NCBI GenBank assembly: GCA_004294225.1
Contig: REBA01000015.1
Span: 1-64,000 of the forward strand
From: Cytophagales bacterium
GTDB taxonomy: Bacteria > Bacteroidota > Bacteroidia > Cytophagales > Cytophagaceae
Length of the DNA stretch: 64,000 bases
Direction: 5' to 3'
In this document: positions 1-8,424 of the stretch, piece after piece
Position numbering within the stretch: position 1 is the first letter of the stretch
How the letters are laid out: each line of letters opens with the position of its first letter
Program-made: the position numbers and the translations under genes
The notes under the pieces: generated by a model
The model's input: only the letters and a program-made list of their open reading frames with translations
What the model was told of the DNA's origin: nothing
Databases searched by the model: none

Positions 1-1
1 C

Positions 2-2998
2 ATCGAAGTAATCGATGCTTTTAAGAAAAACATTGGCGGAACAGTAACAGATATCGATGGAATGTATAGTATCGAAGTAAAAGACGTCAATTTATCTTCT
101 TTAAAGTTTAGTTATCTTGGAAACAAAACACAAACCATAGTCCTAAAAGGACAAACTTCCCTTGATGTAAAGTTGGCCGAAGATTCTGAAGTCTTAGAGG
201 AGGTGGTAGCTGTGGGTTACGGAAATCAAACAAAACCAAAAGTAACAGGTTCAATTTCTTCTATTAGCGAAAAAGACATTAAATTAACGAATAACGCTAC
301 TTTAGAGAATGCTATGCAGGGAAGATCCTCTGGGGTTCAAGTAACGAATAATACAGGATCTCCTGGTTCTGCTGCATCAGTAAGAATTAGAGGAGTTGGC
401 TCAACCAATGGTGGTGAACCTCTTTATGTGATTGATGGTGTTCCTGTTTCTGCTGATGCGTTAAATTTGCTCAACCCTAATGATATACAATCTGTAGATA
501 TTTTAAAAGATGCCTCTGCCTCTGCTATTTATGGTACAAGAGCTTCAAATGGGGTAGTGATGATAACTACTAAACAAGGCAAGGAAGGCAAAATGGCAGT
601 GAGCTTTGATGCTAATTATGGTATCCAAAATGTATGGAACAAGATTCCAATGTTGCAAACTCAAGATTATATTAAGTTACAAAGCGATCTGTTTGGCAAT
701 ACACTTAATCCTGCTTTTAAAGATCCTAATAACCCTTATTTAAATAACAATACCAATTGGCAAGATGCTGCCTTTAGAACTGGCGTTACTCAAAATTATA
801 ACATTAATTTATCTGGTGGTACAGATAAAGTGCTATATAGCGTTTCAGGGGGAGTTTTTGATCAAAAAGGAATACTACCCGGATCAGATTTTAAAAGGTA
901 TTCACTAAGAGTAAATTCTCAAATAAAACCAAGAAAATGGCTTTCTTTCGGAGAAAATATCTCAATGTCTAATGTTCAAGAAACCCCTTTAAACTTTAGT
1001 TTAGAACAATTATTAAAAACTCCTCCTATTTTACCTGTAAAAAATGATCAAGGAGAATATGCTTTTTCTGACCCTAATTTAACTGGTAATTACGATGGAG
1101 TTAACCAATTAGCTTATCCAGCCAATAGAGATTTTAGAAATTCTAATTATAGAATATTAGGGAATGTTTATACTGAAATTACACTGTTGAGAAAAATTAA
1201 ATATAAGCTTAATTTAGGTTTGGATTTGTTTAATGGTTCTACAAGAAATATAAGGTCTCCTTTCAATATTGGGCAATCTCCTAACTTTGACGTTGGTAAT
1301 AACCCAGCAAATAGAACTATCTCTAATAACTCTGTGTACAGATTTTCTCCCTTAATGGATCATACTTTATTTTTTAGCGATACAATTAGAAAAAACCATG
1401 AGTATAGTGTAATGGTAGGAACTTCATTACAATCTTTTTTTAGCTCTACTGTGAACGTTCAAAATGATAATGTGCCTCAAGGTATTGATATTACAGGTTT
1501 TGAAGGTAAAGGTCTTCAGTTAGGTGGTAGAGATGATATTTTCGCTCTTAGAGGGTATTTTGCAAGAGCCACTTATAGCTACAAAAACAAATATTTGTTA
1601 ACATCGAACGTGAGATATGATGGTTCTTCAAAATTTCCTACAGATAAACAATACGCTGTCTTCCCTTCTATGTCATTAGGATGGAGAATTTTAGAAGAGA
1701 AATTTATTAAAAATATCGCATTTATAAATGCTTATGTATCTGATTTTAAGATAAGATTTGGCTATGGGCAAACGGGTAATCAAGAAGGAATATCTAATAA
1801 TACAAGTTTACAGTTGTTTAATGACAAACCAAGAGACCCTTTTAACCCCAATGGAAGTGCTATTGCTCCTGCCAATACCCCCAATAGAGGAGTTACATGG
1901 GAAACAGTTGAGCAATTAAATTATGGTTTGGATATATCATTATTCAGAAATAAATTATCTTTTGTGGCAGATTATTATATCAAGACTTCTAAAGATATGA
2001 TATTACAAATTCCTGTTCTTTATTCTGTAGGTTTCAGAGCAGAGGGTGATGTAAACCCAACCTATTGGGGAAATGCAGGTTCATTAAGAAATAATGGTTT
2101 AGAATTAGCACTTACCTATAGAAATGAAGATAAACCCCTAAAATATTCTGTTAGTGGTAATGTTTCTTTTGTTGGAAATAGAATAACAAAGTTAGCATCT
2201 GGAAATGCACCAGTACCAGGTCAATTAGGGAGTAATACTGTAACTGAGACTAGGGTTGGTTCTGCTGTTGGTGAATTTTTTGGTTATGAAATGCTAGGTA
2301 TATTTCAATCTAATGATGAAGCTACCTATTTATTTGGAACATATAAACCAAAAGCAGGCGATGTAAAATACAGAGATACGAACGGGGATGGTATATTGGA
2401 TGCAAATGATAGGGTAATCTTAGGAAATAATATTCCAAAAATTATTTATGGATTTAATGCTACTGCTGACTTCAAAGGTGTAGATTTCAAGATGTTTTTT
2501 CAAGGAGTGCAAGGTAATAAATTATTTAATCAAGTGCGGTCTTCTTTGGAAGGAATGCAGCCTGGTGGTCCACAGGCAGGTAATCAATCTGAAAGTGTAA
2601 ATGATAGATGGACTCCCGAGAATCCTTCAAATGATATGCCTAGAGCTACATCTGATAGAGCTGCTACCGGTTATAATAATTTATTGTCTTCTAGATGGAT
2701 AGAAGAAGGTTCTTTTCTCAGAATTAAAACTGTTCAATTAGGTTACACCATTCCTTCTGCTCTTCTAACGAAGCTTTTAAGATCAAAAGAAGGCGAAGTG
2801 GGTTGTAGAGTTTATATTAGTGCATTTAATTTGCTTACATTAACTAAATATAGAGGTTTAGATCCTGAAGTTGGTGGTGCATTACAATCAGGTTCAACTG
2901 GTAGACAAAATGAAGTTAATCCATTATTAGCAGGTGTTGACACTGGCACTTTCCCTCAAGCTCGTTCGTTTAATTTAGGTGTACAGTTTAATTTCTAA
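2..2998 (+). CDS. SusC/RagA-family TonB-linked outer membrane receptor, 5' truncated
   Basis: Outer-membrane TonB-dependent channel that, with the SusD lipoprotein downstream, imports glycans or other oligomers into the periplasm. The reading frame is open from base 2, so the true start and signal peptide lie outside the window. The visible N-terminus is the end of a carboxypeptidase-D-like domain (GTVTDIDGMYSIEV). It is followed by the SusC signature EVVAVGYG and the plug domain (LYVIDGVPV, then DILKDASASAIYGTRASNGV), then a long aromatic-rich beta barrel ending in LGVQFNF, a typical outer-membrane C-terminus. The next gene, susD-like, starts 20 nt downstream, so they form one operon. No glycoside hydrolase or sigma/anti-sigma pair lies next to it here, so the substrate cannot be named. 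Family assignment is secure. Confidence 0.96.
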   Translation: MEVIDAFKKNIGGTVTDIDGMYSIEVKDVNLSSLKFSYLGNKTQTIVLKGQTSLDVKLAEDSEVLEEVVAVGYGNQTKPKVTGSISSISEKDIKLTNNATLENAMQGRSSGVQVTNNTGSPGSAASVRIRGVGSTNGGEPLYVIDGVPVSADALNLLNPNDIQSVDILKDASASAIYGTRASNGVVMITTKQGKEGKMAVSFDANYGIQNVWNKIPMLQTQDYIKLQSDLFGNTLNPAFKDPNNPYLNNNTNWQDAAFRTGVTQNYNINLSGGTDKVLYSVSGGVFDQKGILPGSDFKRYSLRVNSQIKPRKWLSFGENISMSNVQETPLNFSLEQLLKTPPILPVKNDQGEYAFSDPNLTGNYDGVNQLAYPANRDFRNSNYRILGNVYTEITLLRKIKYKLNLGLDLFNGSTRNIRSPFNIGQSPNFDVGNNPANRTISNNSVYRFSPLMDHTLFFSDTIRKNHEYSVMVGTSLQSFFSSTVNVQNDNVPQGIDITGFEGKGLQLGGRDDIFALRGYFARATYSYKNKYLLTSNVRYDGSSKFPTDKQYAVFPSMSLGWRILEEKFIKNIAFINAYVSDFKIRFGYGQTGNQEGISNNTSLQLFNDKPRDPFNPNGSAIAPANTPNRGVTWETVEQLNYGLDISLFRNKLSFVADYYIKTSKDMILQIPVLYSVGFRAEGDVNPTYWGNAGSLRNNGLELALTYRNEDKPLKYSVSGNVSFVGNRITKLASGNAPVPGQLGSNTVTETRVGSAVGEFFGYEMLGIFQSNDEATYLFGTYKPKAGDVKYRDTNGDGILDANDRVILGNNIPKIIYGFNATADFKGVDFKMFFQGVQGNKLFNQVRSSLEGMQPGGPQAGNQSESVNDRWTPENPSNDMPRATSDRAATGYNNLLSSRWIEEGSFLRIKTVQLGYTIPSALLTKLLRSKEGEVGCRVYISAFNLLTLTKYRGLDPEVGGALQSGSTGRQNEVNPLLAGVDTGTFPQARSFNLGVQFNF

Positions 2999-3018
2999 AT
3001 TATTTATAAATCTTTAAT

Positions 3019-4749
3019 ATGAAAAAAATATTTTATTTATTTGCAATCACATCAATTTCATTATTGATATCCTCTTGTAAAAAAGATTACTTGGATAGAA
3101 AACCTATATCAGATTTAACTATTGATAATGCCATCTATAATGATGAGACAGCTATTAAAGCCGTTAATGGTGCTTATGGTCCATTAAGAAGTCAAAAAAT
3201 ATATGGTGATGCTTACTTAAAAATGATGGAAGTTCCATCTGATGATATGAATTGTAATGAGTGTATAGGTAATTATCCTCTTTGGAATAGTTTTGGATAT
3301 TTAGATACCTACTCTGAGTTTCAAGTTTTTTGGTTGTCATGCTATGATGGTATTCAAAGATGTAATTTTGCTATCACAAGTATAAGTAATTCTTCAACGA
3401 TTTCTCCCGAAGTTAAAACAACTTCTTTTGGGCAGTTGTATTTTTTGAGGGCTTACTTTTATTGGTTATTGACTACAGTATATGGAGAGGTTCCTATATA
3501 TACTCAGGTTCCCCAGACTTTCGAAGAAATTGTAAAACCTCAAAGTCCTGTAGCTGAAATATATGCTCAGATAGAACAAGATTTGAAATTGGCCATGCAA
3601 AATTTACCAGAAAGTTGGAGTGGTTTAAACAAAGGTAGAGTAACAAAGTATTCTGCGGAAGCAATGCTTGGTAAAGCATATCTATACCAACGTAAATGGT
3701 CTGAAGCAAAAAGTGCTTTTGCTAATGTTATAGGTTCTAATAAATACAAATTGAATTCATTAGGTTATGAAGCTAATTTCAACCAGTCAACTGAAAATGG
3801 AGAAGAATCATTATTTGAGGTACAAAATTATTCTGGTTTAGCTTCTGGTGCGGGAACTTTTTTCTCTGATGGCGGTATTTCAGGAGCCAACAATTGGAGA
3901 GAACTTTTATTGGGAGTGAAAGAATTAACTGGTTCTGGTAATTTTGGAGAAATAATCGGTACTAGAAATTTAGCTAATGAGTTTGAAGTAAATGATTTGA
4001 GGTTACGTGCAACATTGTGGGTGCAAAATTGTGATAAAGACACCACTGTTAGAAACAGAACTTATTGCATTTGTAATGATAAAATTAGTGTAGGTACTCA
4101 ACTAACCCCATTTGATAAAGGAATGGATTTTAAAATTCCAGGATTTGTTAGAGATAAACTAGGTCAATACTTTTGGATAAGAAAGGGCGTTCCTGGATCT
4201 TTAAGTCCTGATAAGGGAATTAAGGATGATTATGGTTCAAATATTCCTGTTATTAGATACTCAGATGTTCTTCTAATGTATGCAGAAGCATCTGCAGAAA
4301 CTAATGACTTGGGTGAAGCTATTGCTAAGTTAAATTTAGTTAGAGCAAGAGTAAATTTACCACCTTTCCCTTATACTACCCAATACGGTGGGCATGTATT
4401 CAAAGATTTTACACCTCGTACAGGCCCTGTAATTCCTTGGTTGTTAGCTTCAGGAGTGAATGTTCAATATTCTTCTAATTTGGATGATTTCAGAAAAGCT
4501 TTAGTTCATGAGAGAAGAGTGGAGTTAGCTGCTGAATATCATAGATTAAATGATTTGATTAGATGGTCATATATTCCAGGGCATCCTGGCAATGCATTTG
4601 ACGTGTTTGCTAAAAAGAAAGATGATCCAATAGAGAGAACAGCTCCTAACGACCATGTAACATTTTTTGATAAATCAAGATTTTTCCCAAAACCACTTGT
4701 TGAAATCGATAAATCTCAAGGAACACTTAAACAAAATCAAGGATATTAA
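3019..4749 (+). CDS. SusD/RagB-family nutrient-binding outer membrane lipoprotein
   Basis: Surface lipoprotein that caps the SusC channel and binds the ligand. The 576-residue product begins with a lipoprotein signal ending LLISSC, giving lipidation at Cys20, followed by KKDYLDRKP, the usual SusD start. The SusD-like N-terminal region includes YFLRAYFYWLL near residues 143-153, typical of the TPR-like helical fold. The C-terminal RagB/SusD region includes IRYSDVLLMYAEASAE and the motif VHERRVELAAEYHRLNDLIRW, common in this family. It starts 20 nt after the susC-like stop and ends just before a strong bidirectional terminator, closing the operon. Specificity is not inferable from sequence. Confidence 0.96.
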   Translation: MKKIFYLFAITSISLLISSCKKDYLDRKPISDLTIDNAIYNDETAIKAVNGAYGPLRSQKIYGDAYLKMMEVPSDDMNCNECIGNYPLWNSFGYLDTYSEFQVFWLSCYDGIQRCNFAITSISNSSTISPEVKTTSFGQLYFLRAYFYWLLTTVYGEVPIYTQVPQTFEEIVKPQSPVAEIYAQIEQDLKLAMQNLPESWSGLNKGRVTKYSAEAMLGKAYLYQRKWSEAKSAFANVIGSNKYKLNSLGYEANFNQSTENGEESLFEVQNYSGLASGAGTFFSDGGISGANNWRELLLGVKELTGSGNFGEIIGTRNLANEFEVNDLRLRATLWVQNCDKDTTVRNRTYCICNDKISVGTQLTPFDKGMDFKIPGFVRDKLGQYFWIRKGVPGSLSPDKGIKDDYGSNIPVIRYSDVLLMYAEASAETNDLGEAIAKLNLVRARVNLPPFPYTTQYGGHVFKDFTPRTGPVIPWLLASGVNVQYSSNLDDFRKALVHERRVELAAEYHRLNDLIRWSYIPGHPGNAFDVFAKKKDDPIERTAPNDHVTFFDKSRFFPKPLVEIDKSQGTLKQNQGY

Positions 4750-4763
4750 TTAATAATTTGTAA

Positions 4764-4803
4764 TATAAAAAAAGCCTCAAGTATTTACTTGAGGCTTTTT
4801 TTA
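4764..4803. terminator. Bidirectional intrinsic terminator between susD-like and XRE genes
   Basis: A perfect 12-bp inverted repeat (AAGCCTCAAGTA, 2-nt loop, TACTTGAGGCTT) is flanked by an A-run on the left and a T-run on the right, so it works in both directions. It ends the susCD operon and the convergent XRE regulator gene. Confidence 0.9.
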
Positions 4804-5043
4804 TGACATGCCTTTAGCGAGGCCTTGCCTTTGAATGATTTCATGCACTTCTAAGTCTATCAGTTCTGATGCTTTCAGATGGAATATCTTGGCTAGAAGT
4901 TCTAACCTTGGCAAATCTAGCTTTACCTCTCCTCTTTCTATTCTTCCATAACCATTAGGGGAGATATGGAGCTTTTCTGCTAGGTCTTCTTGAGTCCAAG
5001 AATTTACTTCTCTCAGTATTTTTATTTTTTGAGCAATGGTCAT
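4801..5043 (-). CDS. Small XRE-family helix-turn-helix regulator
   Basis: An 80-residue protein that is almost entirely one Cro/C1-type DNA-binding domain: IKILREVNSWTQEDLAEKLHIS (helices 1-3) then GYGRIERGEVKLDLPRLELLAKIF, about residues 8-60. A short tail (LEVHEIIQRQGLAKGMS) follows with no sensor domain. It starts with ATG and is convergent with the susCD operon, sharing its terminator. Its upstream side has a TATCTTTG box and a 26-bp AT repeat. Proteins of this size are often autoregulators, or antitoxins when paired with a toxin gene, but no partner toxin is adjacent. The target is unknown; the nearby 23-bp inverted repeat is a candidate. Confidence 0.88.
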   Translation of the reverse strand: MTIAQKIKILREVNSWTQEDLAEKLHISPNGYGRIERGEVKLDLPRLELLAKIFHLKASELIDLEVHEIIQRQGLAKGMS

Positions 5044-5083
5044 AGAGGTTGTATAGTTTGGTTTGAATAATATATTTTCTAAA

Positions 5084-5091
5084 CAAAGATA
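5084..5091 (-). promoter_or_regulatory. Candidate Bacteroidota -7 box (TATCTTTG) for the XRE gene
   Basis: CAAAGATA on the plus strand reads TATCTTTG on the minus strand, matching TAnnTTTG, 41 nt upstream of the ATG at 5043. No TTG element is seen at the usual distance because that space is filled by the AT repeat. Confidence 0.5.
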
Positions 5092-5117
5092 ATATATATA
5101 TATATATATATATATAT
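5092..5117. repeat. (AT)13 dinucleotide repeat
   Basis: Twenty-six bases of uninterrupted AT alternation begin immediately next to the TATCTTTG box of the XRE gene, on its upstream side. Length change by slippage would alter the promoter spacer or upstream region of that gene. Confidence 0.95.
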
Positions 5118-5174
5118 TAGTTTAAATTAATTATTATTTAGTTAATATTTTTTAATCATTTTATTATACTCCCC

Positions 5175-5225
5175 CACTATTTTGCATATTTTACCACCAA
5201 CAGTGGTAAAATATGCAAAATAGTG
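5175..5225. repeat. Perfect 23-bp inverted repeat with 5-nt loop
   Basis: The left arm (5175-5197) begins CACTATTTTGCA and the right arm (5203-5225) is its exact reverse complement, ending TGCAAAATAGTG. The loop is CAACA. There is no T-run on either side, so it is not a standard terminator. It lies 132 nt upstream of the XRE start codon and 234 nt upstream of the secreted-protein gene. It could be an operator, an RNA hairpin or a remnant of a small mobile element. Confidence 0.9.
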
Positions 5226-5458
5226 CTTGTACAACAGATGCTTATCGGTCATTTTTGTTTAAAATTATTTAACAATTTAAACCAATTATTAAAAATGAAA
5301 AATTTTAAACTTAAACATTTGTTAAGCATTCCACCTTACTAATTAATTTGAAGGATAAAATGAATAAGTTTTGGAGAATGTTTTCTCACTACCAATTATT
5401 TAATCATTTTATTTTTAATTATTCGTTTTAATATAATTTTACCTTAAACATTTATAAT

Positions 5459-7312
5459 ATGAAATTTATCCAACCTTTTTTTATTCTTTTGCTATTGGCA
5501 AATGGTTTACAGGCTCAAAACTGCTCTACTTTTGATATTTCAGCCGCTAGTAGTGCCAGTACTATACTTTGTGGGGGCAATGCTACTTTAACAGCTTCTC
5601 CTACTAATTCTCAATCACTAACGGTTTCTTACTCTTGGTCGCCTGGAGGTAGTACACAACCTTCATTAGTCGTATCCCCAAAAACAAACACAACCTATAC
5701 TGTATTAGCTACTCGCTCTGATGGATGTACTAAATCTAAAACGGTAAGCGTTGCCGTTACTCCATTTGATATCACTTAGGTAAGTAATACAAGCTCCATA
5801 GTTTGCGGAGGTAGTGCTACTTTAACAGCTACTCCTACATTGGCAACTTCTTTTCCTATTTCTTATACTTGGTCCCCCATCACTAGCAATCAATCTTCAG
5901 TCGTGGTCAATCCAAAAAGTACAACAGTTTATTCAGTCACGGCTACTCATTCAGGTAGCTGTACTAGCCAGAAATCAGTAACGGTTACAGTCAACAATAA
6001 TATTTCCATCACGCAGAGCAACCCAAGCTCATTACAACCATGGCTCACGAGTGGCTCTAGGATGAACCTAACAATAACAGGGCTAAACAATCCTGTATGG
6101 TCGGAAAACGAAGCACATATAGTTTTGGTGAACCCTAGCTCAGCTACCGTAACAGTGAGGAGTAATGTAAGCCCAAGCACTGTAATGCCCAACTCTACCG
6201 TTACCGTTTCGGGAAGCAATGTAAGCCCAGGTTGCCCAACTAGCGCCTCTACAACTGTGTTTGGAATAAATGCAAATTTTTTCCCTAACGGCTTAATTAC
6301 TAACTGCGATGGAAATAATACTAAGGTACTTACAGCTGTTTTGCCTTTTGCTGGAGTCCAAAATTATAGGTTTGATTGGTATAAGATTACTAACAGCTCA
6401 CCTGTTTTTGTGTCGTCTGGAAACACACTGAGTGTAACCAAAACGGGCTCGGGCTTAGCAGTAGGTAACGCGAGATATTTCCCTCAAGTAGTTCCTATTA
6501 ATACCTCTTTTCCTATTGCTGGCAACCAGAGTTCTGTATTGGCCGATATTAAATTTAGCACTCAGCCTACACCTGTTACACAAGGAACTAGCCCTCAAAA
6601 TGCCATCCTTCTAGATATTTGTGTTCCAGTTACAGTCGATAATTTATGTTATGCTAATACTTATCAACCAACTTTAAACATAAATCCAAGTGGAGATGTA
6701 TACTTTTACATAGTTGGTGCACCAGTACTCCCGGGTTTTTCACCAACTGGAGTTGAACAAACAGTAGGATATGATTTTGAAATGTGTTCAAAATTCAATT
6801 TACCTTCAGCGTTGATTTTACCAGGAGATTTAGCTACTGGAGATTCATTTTCTACTATTCATGATAATAATACAGATAATAATCCTAATCTTTGTAAACG
6901 TGGCAATTATATTAATCCGATTATGAGAAGAGGGAGAAGATATGAGATAGTTGTGGAAGGTGTTGCTAATAATCGTGGTCCATTTACAGTAAAATATACA
7001 GGAGTTACAGGCAGACCAGAATGCAGTAATTTTAGAAAAGGAACAGTAAACGCTTCAAATATAATTGAAAATACAGAACTTAATGCCACTATTGTAGCCA
7101 ATCCTCTTACAACTTCTATAGACATTACTTTACCAAGTGCTGATATCAGCAAGGTGTCTATTGTAAACCTACAAGGGCAAGAAGTAAAATCTTTAGAAAT
7201 GAACACTTCCTCTGCTCAAATACCAGTGGCAGAGCTAAGCAATGGCATCTATTTAGTAAACGTCCATCAAAATGGGCAGCTATTTAATGCTAAAGTAAAT
7301 ATTTCAAAATAA
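5459..7312 (+). pseudogene. Secreted protein with T9SS C-terminal sorting domain, interrupted by an in-frame TAG
   Basis: A 617-codon reading frame split by one TAG at 5777-5779; both sides are in the same frame. It opens with a signal peptide (FFILLLLANGLQAQN). Two similar PKD/Ig-like repeats follow, each with a CGG.ATLTA..PT element, a YxWSP element and a T.YTV/YSVTAT element (about residues 37-100 and 118-178). Next is a beta-rich region with FYIVGAP and YDFEMCSKF. The last ~80 residues form a T9SS type A sorting domain (VSIVNLQGQEVKSL, then LSNGIYLVNV and KVNISK at the end). The stop falls at ...FDIT*VSNTSS; the matching place after repeat two reads ISITQSNPSS, so a CAG to TAG change is the simplest cause. 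A truncated product would be secreted to the periplasm but lack the sorting signal. A strong terminator follows. Sequencing error or readthrough are alternatives. Confidence 0.85.
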
Positions 7313-7329
7313 GCCATTAGCTTTTTTGC

Positions 7330-7391
7330 AAAAGAGCATCATCAAAGAGCACTATTTATAGGAAAGGTGCTCTTTGATGATGCTCTTTTTA
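7330..7391 (+). terminator. Strong intrinsic terminator after the T9SS-cargo pseudogene
   Basis: A perfect 23-bp stem (left arm 7330-7352 beginning AAAAGAGCATCATC, right arm 7367-7389 ending GATGATGCTCTTTT) has a 14-nt loop and ends in five Ts. The right arm overlaps the first copy of an imperfect direct repeat. Confidence 0.88.
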
Positions 7392-7426
7392 TACCCTTTA
7401 AAGAATATTGTTCATTTCCTTAAAAT
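7383..7426. repeat. Imperfect direct repeat, copy 1
   Basis: The sequence pattern is CTCTTTTTA, CCTTTAAAGA, then ATTTCCT and AAAAT. It recurs at 8318-8367 in the same order with small spacer differences. The two copies bracket the GNAT-like pseudogene and its partner. Confidence 0.6.
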
Positions 7427-7523
7427 TTACAAAATTGACCAATGCAATTTTTGAGTACAAAAAATTTTAAACATTTATGCTTTGACAAAATATTTTATGA
7501 TGATAATTACTTAACTTAATAGA

Positions 7524-8051
7524 GTGAAAAAACGCTAACAAATAGGACTTGATTTTGAGATAGACAAGCTGACTAACTCTATTGAAAATGTGGTTACTGG
7601 CGACTGTTTCCCCACTGACATTTCAGTTATTACAATGGCTGACCTCAAGACAGTTTCTAAAAAAAGTGATTGGGCATTTGACTGGAAACTTGAACTTAAA
7701 GAGCCGACAAGAAATGTTTACAAACTTACAATAGTAAATAACTAATCGATTATTCAAGGGCTAATTAGTTTAGAAATAAAATCAGACCATGTGTTTATGC
7801 ACTTAGTTGAAAGTGCTCCTTTTAATAAAGGGAAGTCTAAAATTTACGCAGGTGTGCCGGGAAATCTAGTTGCATTTGTTTGTAAACTTTCTTTTCAGCG
7901 TGGACACGGAGGCAACGTTTCTTTCTTTTCCAAAACACAACTTGTCCAGCACTATATGGACACTTTAGGTGCCATACACTTTGGCAGATGAGTGATGATT
8001 ATTGATACATATGCAGCATTAAAACTTATAAACAAATATTATCCAAAATGA
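7524..8051 (+). pseudogene. GNAT-like gene with three in-frame stops
   Basis: One reading frame runs from about GTG 7524 to the TGA at 8049-8051, broken by stops at 7536, 7743 and 7989. The translated pieces join sensibly: GLDFEIDKLTNSIENVV and DWAFDWKLELKEP, then YKLTIVNN (stop) SIIQGLISLEIKSDHVFMHLVESAPFN, then AGVPGNLVAFVCKLSF with RGHGGNVSFFSKTQL and HYMDTLGAIHFGR (stop) VMIIDTYAALKLINKYYPK. The G-V-P-G-N-L...G-x-x-G-x-V pattern resembles the acetyl-CoA binding core of GNAT enzymes. From memory, homologues in Bacteroidota sit in accessory DNA next to a small partner gene like the one that follows; I could not check this. At least two of the stops look like single point mutations. Assignment to GNAT is moderate. 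Confidence 0.6.
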
Positions 8052-8221
8052 AAACTAAATCAAAAGAACTTGATGTAGACTTTATAGGCGGACAAGGTTC
8101 GTTGACCAAAGACGAAGAACGAAAAATCTCTGAGTATTTGAAAAGTCAAAAATTACAGAAATCTAAAAAACAATTCAATGCGAAAAAGACTTCGCACTCA
8201 AGAAATTTGTTGCATAAATAA
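8048..8221 (+). CDS. Small lysine-rich protein, partner of the GNAT-like pseudogene
   Basis: An intact 57-codon frame starting MKTKSKELDVDFIGGQGSLT and continuing KDEERKISEYLKSQK with a lysine-rich tail ending SRNLLHK. Its ATG overlaps the TGA of the preceding pseudogene (ATGA), the arrangement of translationally coupled pairs. The N-terminus with DVDFIGGQ...LTKDEE resembles small proteins I recall from Bacteroidota accessory regions that follow GNAT-like genes. An antitoxin or chaperone role is only an inference. Since the first gene is broken, this is probably a relic, although it retains a full frame. Confidence 0.55.
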   Translation: MKTKSKELDVDFIGGQGSLTKDEERKISEYLKSQKLQKSKKQFNAKKTSHSRNLLHK

Positions 8222-8317
8222 ATACACTTCTTCGTGGACAGAATACTACGAACAGCTAATAGTGAGTTAAATAAATTGTTCCTGAAGTGGTTCAATCAAG
8301 CTCATTTTCTAATCAAA

Positions 8318-8367
8318 CTCTTTTTACATCCTTTAAAGAGTAAATATTTCCCCCATTTCCTCAAAAT
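8318..8367. repeat. Imperfect direct repeat, copy 2
   Basis: Same ordered blocks as 7383-7426: CTCTTTTTA, CCTTTAAAGA, ATTTCCT, CAAAAT. It has six extra bases, largely a C-rich insertion between the second and third blocks. It lies just upstream of the carA promoter. Confidence 0.6.
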
Positions 8368-8401
8368 GTTAATTTTTTCTTCTTTTTTTCTTCCCAATGC
8401 T

Positions 8402-8409
8402 TACCTTTG
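8402..8409 (+). promoter_or_regulatory. Candidate carA promoter -7 box (TACCTTTG)
   Basis: TACCTTTG matches TAnnTTTG and lies 15 nt upstream of the carA ATG, implying a very short leader. No clear TTG element is seen at the usual distance; the upstream stretch is T-rich. Confidence 0.5.
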
Positions 8410-8424
8410 TAAAATTTTATACTA

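Larger units (their letters stand above)
5044..5458. other. 415-bp intergenic region with promoter box, AT repeat and long hairpin
   Basis: Gene-less region between two divergent genes. It holds a TATCTTTG box for the XRE gene on the minus strand, an (AT)13 tract, and a perfect 23-bp inverted repeat, each listed separately. The remaining ~230 bp upstream of the secreted-protein gene is very AT-rich. I see no convincing promoter box, RNA gene or coding potential in it. Confidence 0.6.
8222..8424. other. Intergenic region upstream of carA
   Basis: No plausible gene. It contains the second copy of an imperfect direct repeat (8318-8367) and a pyrimidine-rich stretch leading to the carA promoter box. 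Confidence 0.5.
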
